64,000 nt of DNA from CAWALV01 sp963782965. GTDB taxonomy: Bacteria > Actinomycetota > Actinomycetes > Acidothermales > Acidothermaceae. The stretch's first letter is position 1; every line of letters starts with the position of its first letter. This document shows positions 58,522 to 64,000 of the stretch, piece by piece. The position numbers and the translations under genes are program-made. The notes beneath the pieces were generated by a model, which saw nothing but the letters and a program-made list of their open reading frames with translations, made no database searches and was not told where the DNA came from. Where the stretch lies: the NCBI GenBank assembly GCA_963782965.1, contig CAWALV010000006.1, positions 1,674,001-1,738,000 of the forward strand, read 5' to 3'.

Positions 58522-60636
58522 ATGGCCGAGAGCCCGCTTTCGCCGCTCTTCTTCCCCGCCGCGGCCCTGGCTGCGGTCGAGCGGGTCGGCGTCGCCGGAG
58601 CGTTGTTCGACGCGATTTTCGAGGAGAATCCGGTCGGGCTCGGCATCTTCACCCTCGATCTGCGGTGCCTGCGGGTCAACGCGGCGTTCGCCTCGCTGAA
58701 CGGCGTCAACGCACGCGACATCGCCGGCCGCCGCCTCGTCGAGGCCCTGCCGCAGCACGAGGCGATCGCCGAACTGCTCGCCACGGTCGCCCGAACAGGT
58801 GAACCCGTGGTCGCCCGGCCGGTGACCGTGACGTCGCCTGAGGCGGGCGCGACGTCGGCCGCCCACCGGCTGGCATCCGCGTATCGGGTCTCACCCGGCC
58901 AGACCGGCGACGTGCTCGTGCTGGTCAGTGTCGACGTGACCGACCAGCTGCGCGCCGAGGATCTGGCGCAGGCTGCGAATCGACGGCTGCGGCTGCTGGC
59001 CAGGGCGAGCGAACGGCTCGGTGCGAGTCTCGACGTCGCCGCCACGGCGTCCGGGCTGGTCTCGTTGCTCGTGCCCGACCTCGCCGACCACGCAATGATC
59101 GACCTGCTCGACCTCGAGCCGACCGGCCGGGTCGGGGTCCGGCTGCGCCGAGCCGCGATGGCGCACCGGCCGACGGCCGCCGCACCCGAGCGGCCCTACT
59201 CCCCACCCGGCGAGATCGTCCCCTACGCGGCAGGCCATGCGGCGATACAAGCGCTGGAGACCGGGCGGCCGGTCCTGGTGGCGGAGGTCACCTCCGACGA
59301 CCTCGTTGCCGGCGCCCGTGATCCCGCCGTCGGCGCGTCGCTCGCGACGGTCGGCATCCGATCGCAGGTGGCCGTCCCGCTGCTCGCCCGGGAAGGCTCG
59401 ATCGGGGTCCTGCTGCTCAAACAGTCGGTCAGTGAACGCTCGTTCACCGACGACGACGTCGCGGTCGCGGCCGAGCTCGCCGCGCGCGCCGGTGTCGCGA
59501 TCGACAACGCGCGGCGCTACAGCAGGGAGCACGCCATCGCGCTGACCCTGCAACGCGAACTCATGCGCGCGCCCGTGACAGCCACGGCCGAGGTCGAGAC
59601 CGCTGCGCGCTACCTGCCGGCCGCCGGTGGCACGCACGTCGGAGGCGACTGGTACGACGTCGTGCCACTCGGTGCCGGCCGCATCGCGCTGATGGTCGGC
59701 GACGTCATGGGTCGTGGGCTGCCCGCGGCGACCGTCATGGGTCAGGTCCGAACGGCCGCCCGAACGCTTGCACACCTCGACCTGCCGCCGCGGCGGTTGC
59801 TCGCCCATCTCGACGGGATCGTTTCCGAACTCGACGACCAGCTGGTGACCTGCGTGTACGCGTGCTATGACCCGTTCGCGTCGACGATCGCGACCGCCAA
59901 CGCCGGCCACGTGCCGCCGCTGATCTGCCTGCCCGACGAGAACCACACCGTCATGGCGCTCACCGGAGGCCCCGGCATACCGCTCGGCGTGGGCGGCGTC
60001 CCGTTCACTCAGGCCGAGGACGTGCTGCCACCAGGCAGCATCGTCGCCTTCTACAGCGACGGCCTCGTCGAGCTGCGCACCCGCGATCTCGACGTCGGCA
60101 TCGACGAGCTGCGGGCCGTGCTCGGCGACGCCGTTGCGCGCCACGACGACCTCGAACGGGTCGCCGACGACGTCGTCCGCGCGATGGTCTCCGAGCCCGA
60201 AAGCCATGACGACGACGTCACGCTGTTGCTGGTTCGGATCCCGCGACAGGCCGCGCCCCGGGCCACGTTCGACGTGCCGGCCGAGGCGGCCGCCGTGCCG
60301 AGCACACGTCACTTCGTCGAAGCAACGCTTCGCAGCTGGGCCGTGGGAGCCGCCACGATCGAGCCCGCGGTACTGCTCGTGAGCGAACTCGTGACCAATG
60401 CGCTGCGGCACGGCGGCGCACCGATCGTCGTTCGGCTGCGGATCGCCGCGGGTCACCTGCAACTCGACGTCGAGGACCACGGCGCGGCGCTGCCGGAGCC
60501 GCGGTCGGCCCGGTCGGACGACGAAGGAGGGCGCGGCCTGCAGCTCGTCGCGGCCGTCGCCGCGGCGTGGGGAACACGACCGCTCGAGCACGGCAAGTCG
60601 GTGTGGTGCACGCTCAGCCTTGATCAGGCGTCGTAG
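58522..60636 (+). CDS. PAS-GAF-PP2C (SpoIIE/RsbU) phosphatase with C-terminal HATPase (RsbW-like)
   Basis: Predicted 704-residue partner-switching regulator. PAS at about residues 25-135 (PVGLGIFTLDLRCLRVNAAFA), GAF at about 165-330 (MIDLLDLEPTG, LATVGIRSQVAVPLLAREG), a SpoIIE-type PP2C phosphatase at about 360-570 (GGTHVGGDWYDVVPL, MVGDVMGRGLPAATVMGQ, VAFYSDGLVELR, HDDDVTLLLVR) and an anti-sigma-factor kinase domain at about 585-704 (LLVSELVTNALRHGG, GGRGLQLVAAVAAAWG). Such proteins control anti-anti-sigma factors. ATG 58522 has no strong site. It overlaps paaE by 13 nt at the 3' end. Confidence 0.93.
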   Translation: MAESPLSPLFFPAAALAAVERVGVAGALFDAIFEENPVGLGIFTLDLRCLRVNAAFASLNGVNARDIAGRRLVEALPQHEAIAELLATVARTGEPVVARPVTVTSPEAGATSAAHRLASAYRVSPGQTGDVLVLVSVDVTDQLRAEDLAQAANRRLRLLARASERLGASLDVAATASGLVSLLVPDLADHAMIDLLDLEPTGRVGVRLRRAAMAHRPTAAAPERPYSPPGEIVPYAAGHAAIQALETGRPVLVAEVTSDDLVAGARDPAVGASLATVGIRSQVAVPLLAREGSIGVLLLKQSVSERSFTDDDVAVAAELAARAGVAIDNARRYSREHAIALTLQRELMRAPVTATAEVETAARYLPAAGGTHVGGDWYDVVPLGAGRIALMVGDVMGRGLPAATVMGQVRTAARTLAHLDLPPRRLLAHLDGIVSELDDQLVTCVYACYDPFASTIATANAGHVPPLICLPDENHTVMALTGGPGIPLGVGGVPFTQAEDVLPPGSIVAFYSDGLVELRTRDLDVGIDELRAVLGDAVARHDDLERVADDVVRAMVSEPESHDDDVTLLLVRIPRQAAPRATFDVPAEAAAVPSTRHFVEATLRSWAVGAATIEPAVLLVSELVTNALRHGGAPIVVRLRIAAGHLQLDVEDHGAALPEPRSARSDDEGGRGLQLVAAVAAAWGTRPLEHGKSVWCTLSLDQAS

Positions 60637-61745
60637 TCGAGCTGGACCGTCTTGCTTCTCGGCCGAGCCTGGCAGGTGAGCACGAAACCGGCGTCGAGAT
60701 CGCGCGCATCGAGGGCGTAGCACTGCCGCATGTCGACGCGTCCCTCGACGACCCGTGCCCGGCAGGTGCCGCACATGCCGTTCGTACAGCCGAAAGGCAC
60801 GTCGGAGCGCAGCGGCATGACGGCGTGCAGGACGTCGCGGTCGAAGGGCACCTGCACCGACGTCGAGCGGCCGGCGAGCACGACGGTGACGTCGGCGACC
60901 TCCGCGGTCGAACCGGCTTCGTCACCGCCTGCCTCCGAGGTCTGCGCCGAGACCGGGGCCGCCGGGCCCATGTGGAAGAGTTCGTGGCGAACCTGCTCGG
61001 CGGGCACCCCACGCGCATGCAAGGCGTCGCGCGCCGCATCGACGACGGGCCACGGACCGCACAAGAACCACTCGTCGATCGTGTCGGGCTCGACGACGTT
61101 GTCGAGCAGGGCTCCGATCGTCGCGTGGTCGAGACGCCCGCTGAGCAAAGCAGAGGTCTGCGGCTCGCGCGAGAGCACGTGATAGACCGCGAGCCGATCG
61201 GCGAAGCGATCCTTCAGGTCGGCCAGCTCGTCGACGAACATCGCTGTTCGGGCGCTGCTGTTGCCGTACACGAGACTGAACCGGCTCAACGGCTCGTCCT
61301 CGAGCGTCGCGTAGATCATCGACAACACCGGGGTGACGCCGCTGCCGGCAACGATCGCGCCGCGATGCTTCGCTCGCGTCGGATCGACCGACGTCGTGAA
61401 CCGGCCGGTCGGGGTCATCACGTCGATCTCGTCGCCGACCTGCAGCCGGTGCAGTGCATGCGCGGAGAACACGCCGTTGGCGATCCGCTTGACCGCGATC
61501 CGCAAGGTCGGTGGCGCCGAGCACAGCGAGTAGGTGCGGCGCGCGTCGTCGCCCGCGGCGAGGCAACGAACGGTGACGTGCTGGCCCGGCGCGAAGGCGT
61601 AGTCGGGGCGCAGGTCGGCAGGCACGTCGAAGGTCAGAGCGACCGCGTCGTCGGTCAGCCGCTCGATGAGCTGTACCCGCAGCGAGTGGAATTGCGGACG
61701 CCGCGACCCGGTCGCGGCCGTCGCCGTGGCTTCCAGGCTCGACAC
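60624..61745 (-). CDS. paaE: 1,2-phenylacetyl-CoA epoxidase reductase subunit PaaE
   Basis: Predicted 373-residue electron-transfer subunit delivering NADPH electrons to the PaaAC oxygenase. FAD/NAD-reductase domains come first (YAFAPGQHVTVRC, RRTYSLCSAP, IVAGSGVTPVLSMI, WFLCGPWPVVD). A C-terminal plant-type [2Fe-2S] ferredoxin domain follows (VPFGCTNGMCGTCRARVVEG with three ligand cysteines and a fourth in VLTCQARP). GTG 61745 starts 2 nt after the paaD stop. Last gene of the paaABCDE operon. Confidence 0.96.
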   Translation of the reverse strand: MSSLEATATAATGSRRPQFHSLRVQLIERLTDDAVALTFDVPADLRPDYAFAPGQHVTVRCLAAGDDARRTYSLCSAPPTLRIAVKRIANGVFSAHALHRLQVGDEIDVMTPTGRFTTSVDPTRAKHRGAIVAGSGVTPVLSMIYATLEDEPLSRFSLVYGNSSARTAMFVDELADLKDRFADRLAVYHVLSREPQTSALLSGRLDHATIGALLDNVVEPDTIDEWFLCGPWPVVDAARDALHARGVPAEQVRHELFHMGPAAPVSAQTSEAGGDEAGSTAEVADVTVVLAGRSTSVQVPFDRDVLHAVMPLRSDVPFGCTNGMCGTCRARVVEGRVDMRQCYALDARDLDAGFVLTCQARPRSKTVQLDYDA

Positions 61746-61747
61746 GA

Positions 61748-62242
61748 TCAGTGCGGCTTGACGGCCGGGAAAGGCTCGAGGCAGCTCGTGCAACGGTGTA
61801 TCGCCTGGCACGGGGTGGAGCCGAACCGGCTGACCACGACAGTGTCGGCGCTGCCGCACCGCGGGCACCGCACGGCGAGGTCGACCGCGACCGAACCTTC
61901 CTGCGCCCCCGCGCTTGCCGCTGGCGCCGGCGGTGCGATGCCGAACTCGACGAGCTTGCGACGACCCGCCTCGGTGATCCAATCGGTGGTCCACGCCGGC
62001 GCGAGCACGGTGCGCACGGTCACCGCGCGGAACCCTTCGGCCGCCAGCGCCTCGCGCACCCCGTCGCGGATCACCTCGGTGGCCGGGCAGCCCGAATACG
62101 TCGGGGTGAGGACGACGTGCACGCCGCCGTCGTCGTCGACAGAGACCTCTCGCACGATGCCGAGTTCGCCGATGGTCACGGCCGGCAGCTCCGGGTCGGG
62201 CACCGACGCGCACGCCGAGCGCGCCCGCTCCAGCACGCTCAC
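61748..62242 (-). CDS. paaD: 1,2-phenylacetyl-CoA epoxidase subunit PaaD
   Basis: Predicted 164-residue MIP18/DUF59-type protein needed for maturing the epoxidase, probably in Fe-S or diiron delivery. DPELPAVTIGELGIVREVSV and YSGCPATEVIRDGVREAL carry the conserved Asp and Cys; the C-terminus has a zinc-ribbon-like CPRCGSADTVVVSRFGSTPC plus CTSC. GTG 62242 overlaps the paaC stop as GTGA (another GTG at 62245). Confidence 0.93.
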   Translation of the reverse strand: MSVLERARSACASVPDPELPAVTIGELGIVREVSVDDDGGVHVVLTPTYSGCPATEVIRDGVREALAAEGFRAVTVRTVLAPAWTTDWITEAGRRKLVEFGIAPPAPAASAGAQEGSVAVDLAVRCPRCGSADTVVVSRFGSTPCQAIHRCTSCLEPFPAVKPH

Positions 62243-63015
62243 CACGATGCGCCGGGATGCAAGCGATGCAGGTACTGCATCTCGGCGAGCAGGTAGCCGA
62301 AGCACTCCGTGTGGATGCCACGCCGGCCGCCGTGCGACGCCCACACCGGATTGGGGGTGTCGAGTGTCGCGGAGCGCAACACGTCGGCGATGGCGTCGTT
62401 CCATCGCTCTTGCAGTGCCGCGGGGTCGACCGCAATTCTTTCGGCGGCAAGGTCACACGCGACGGCGTCCGACTCGAAGAGTTCGGCCGTGAACGGCCAC
62501 AGCCGGTCGAGTGCCGCCTGCATGCGCTGGTGACTCTCCGCGGTGCCGTCGCCCAACCGCAGGGTCCACTGCTGCGCGTGATCGCGGTGGTACGCAGCCT
62601 CCTTGACACCCTTGGCCGCCACCCCGGCGAGAACGTCGTCGGTCGAGTTGATCAGCTCTTCGTACAGGGCCAGCTGGTACGTGCTGAAGAACAACTGACG
62701 GGCGATGGTGTGCGCGAAATCGCCGTTCTCCTGCTCGACGAGATGCAGGTTCAAGAACTCGCGTTCGGTGCGCAGGTAGGCGAGGTCGTCCTCGGTGCGC
62801 CCCTTGCCCTCGATGGTGCCGGCGTAGTCGAAGAGGGCACGCGCCTGGCCAAGGAGATCGAGGGCGATGTTGGTCAGTGCGATGTCTTCCTCGATCTCGG
62901 GCGCACGCGAAGCCCACTCGGAGAGGCGCTGCGCCAGGATCAGCGCGTCGTCGCCGAGCCGCAGCGTGTATGTGAAGAGCGGGCTCGTCACAGGATTCGA
63001 TCTACCCCCGCTCAC
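62239..63015 (-). CDS. paaC: 1,2-phenylacetyl-CoA epoxidase structural subunit PaaC
   Basis: Predicted 258-residue non-catalytic diiron-fold partner of PaaA. Features include LRLGDDALILAQRLSEWASRAPEIEEDIAL, NIALDLLGQARALFDYAG, LYEELINSTDDVLAGVAAKGVKEAAYHRDHA and the C-terminal GRRGIHTECFGYLLAEMQYLHR. GTG 63015 overlaps paaB as GTGA. Confidence 0.95.
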   Translation of the reverse strand: MSGGRSNPVTSPLFTYTLRLGDDALILAQRLSEWASRAPEIEEDIALTNIALDLLGQARALFDYAGTIEGKGRTEDDLAYLRTEREFLNLHLVEQENGDFAHTIARQLFFSTYQLALYEELINSTDDVLAGVAAKGVKEAAYHRDHAQQWTLRLGDGTAESHQRMQAALDRLWPFTAELFESDAVACDLAAERIAVDPAALQERWNDAIADVLRSATLDTPNPVWASHGGRRGIHTECFGYLLAEMQYLHRLHPGASW

Positions 63016-63296
63016 ATCTGTCGCACCTCCTCCGGCAATTCGTAGAAAGTGGGGTGCCGATAGACCTTATCGGCGGCCGGGTCGAAGAATGCGTCCTTTT
63101 CGTCGGGGCTCGACGCCACGATCTCGCTCGAGCGCACGACCCAGATGCTGACTCCCTCACCCCGCCGCGTGTAGACGTCGCGGGCGTGCCGCAATGCGAA
63201 CTCGGCGTCCGGGGCATGCAAGCTGCCCGCGTGCACGTGGGAGAGCCCGCGCCTGCTCCGGACGAACACCTCCCAGAGCGGGGTCAGGTCGGTCAC
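63012..63296 (-). CDS. paaB: 1,2-phenylacetyl-CoA epoxidase subunit PaaB
   Basis: Predicted 94-residue subunit bridging the PaaAC complex. It starts VTDLTPLWEVFVRSRRGLSHVHAGSLHAPDAEFALRHARDVYTRR, the standard PaaB sequence, and ends EVRQM. GTG 63296 overlaps the paaA stop as GTGA. Confidence 0.95.
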   Translation of the reverse strand: MTDLTPLWEVFVRSRRGLSHVHAGSLHAPDAEFALRHARDVYTRRGEGVSIWVVRSSEIVASSPDEKDAFFDPAADKVYRHPTFYELPEEVRQM

Positions 63297-64000
63297 GCCG
63301 CCGCCCCCTTCCCCTCGCGCGGGTGCTTGCTCGCGTAAGCCGCCGCGGCTTCGCGCACCCACGCGCCGTCCCGGTGGGCCTGCACGCGCCGGCTGATGCG
63401 TTGCTCGTTGCACGGGCCACCACCCTTGACGACCCGGTGGAACTCGGCCCAATCGATCGGGCCGAACTCGTAGTGGCCGGTCTCGGCGTTCCAGTGCAGT
63501 TCCGGGTCGGGCAGCGACAACCCGAGCACAGCGGCCTGCGGCACGGTCATGTCGACGAACTTCTGCCGTAGTTCGTCGTTGCTGAACCGCTTGATCCCCC
63601 ACGCCATCGACTGCGCGCCGTGAGCCGAGTCGGAGTCGGGCGGCCCGAACATCATCAGCGACGGCCACCACCAACGGTCGACGGCGTCCTGCGCCATCGC
63701 ATGCTGCTCGGGCGTGCCCCTGCTCAGGGTCAGCAGGATCTCGAAGCCCTGCCGCTGGTGAAACGACTCTTCCTTGCAGATACGGATCATTGCCCGCGCG
63801 TAAGGCCCGTACGAGCACCGGCACAGCGGAACCTGGTTCGTGATCGCCGCGCCGTCGACCAGCCAGCCGATCGCCCCGACGTCCGCCCAGCTGAGGGTGG
63901 GGTAGTTGAAGATGCTCGAGTACTTCTGCTGGCGGGTGTGCAGCAGGTCGAGCAGGTGAGCCCGAGCGACGCCGAGGGTCTCCGCAGCGCCGTAGAGGTA
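63293..64000 (-). CDS. paaA: 1,2-phenylacetyl-CoA epoxidase catalytic subunit PaaA, 5' end cut
   Basis: The last 236 residues are in the window; the frame is open to the edge. PaaA is the diiron oxygenase converting phenylacetyl-CoA to the ring epoxide. Visible: YLYGAAETLGVARAH, WLVDGAAITNQVPLCRCSYG, a diiron E-x-x-H motif in CKEESFHQRQG, WWWPSLMMFGPPDSDS and FGPIDWAEFHRVVKGGGPCN. A GTGA overlap leads to paaB. The start, operator and first ligands lie beyond the window. Confidence 0.95.
   Translation of the reverse strand, partial: YLYGAAETLGVARAHLLDLLHTRQQKYSSIFNYPTLSWADVGAIGWLVDGAAITNQVPLCRCSYGPYARAMIRICKEESFHQRQGFEILLTLSRGTPEQHAMAQDAVDRWWWPSLMMFGPPDSDSAHGAQSMAWGIKRFSNDELRQKFVDMTVPQAAVLGLSLPDPELHWNAETGHYEFGPIDWAEFHRVVKGGGPCNEQRISRRVQAHRDGAWVREAAAAYASKHPREGKGAAA

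Overview
This window is a continuous stretch of high-GC actinobacterial chromosome. The markers for that are SepH, DUF4193 and DUF3710 proteins, a CeoB/CeoC pair, polyphosphate glucokinase, a HrdB/SigA-type principal sigma factor with a Lys/Ala-rich N-terminus, a Gram-positive-type (coproporphyrin) ferrochelatase and a separate topoisomerase IV (parC and parE). As I recall the reference genomes, much of the first 28 kb keeps the order of M. tuberculosis Rv2689c-Rv2703, and the sigA/parE/parC neighbourhood resembles Streptomyces. I cannot name the genus. No tRNA, rRNA, insertion sequence, prophage or CRISPR array was seen.

Layout. 1-10.7 kb: acnA (partial) with two AcnR-like promoter sites, a DUF6941-like protein, a TRAM-domain RNA methyltransferase, a KimA-like APC transporter divergent from ceoB-ceoC, then OB-fold protein, DUF3710, dut, thioesterase, DUF3093, DUF4235 and DUF4193. 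11-16.8 kb: suhB, an S9 peptidase, ferrochelatase, an adenylate kinase and sepH. 16.9-22.6 kb: the most unusual segment, a collinear set of an acidic-repeat mini-ORF, a subtilisin-like S8 protease, an ECF-like sigma factor, a small helix-plus-beta protein and a TPR-CHAT caspase-like protease. 22.7-29.4 kb: sulfurtransferase, phosphodiesterase, DUF5998, a PAS-GGDEF-EAL gene with a frameshift, ppgK and an M48 peptidase with a histone-H1-like tail. 29.5-40 kb: acyl-CoA dehydrogenase, parC, GNAT, a PLP lyase, DUF222-HNH, a Tat-exported esterase and parE. 40-48 kb: DUF7455, MarR/ABM pair, sigA, a WXG100-like/hydrolase pair, HhH-GPD repair protein, hmgA and a threonine-aldolase-like enzyme. 48-55 kb: a second frameshifted GGDEF-EAL gene, then a MoxR/DUF58/transglutaminase operon. 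54.8-64 kb: phenylacetate catabolism (paaI, paaN, paaR, then paaABCDE), split by a C1 peptidase and a SpoIIE-type phosphatase.

Genes are packed tightly. Tandem pairs repeatedly overlap through GTGA (stop TGA inside a GTG-start overlap), and several convergent pairs overlap by 13-56 nt. Phenylalanine/tyrosine-type aromatic catabolism is represented by both hmgA and the paa cluster. The best candidate for a poorly described system is the S8-sigma-CHAT module. Start codons were chosen from ribosome-binding sites, overlaps and remembered family N-termini; no alignments or searches were run.
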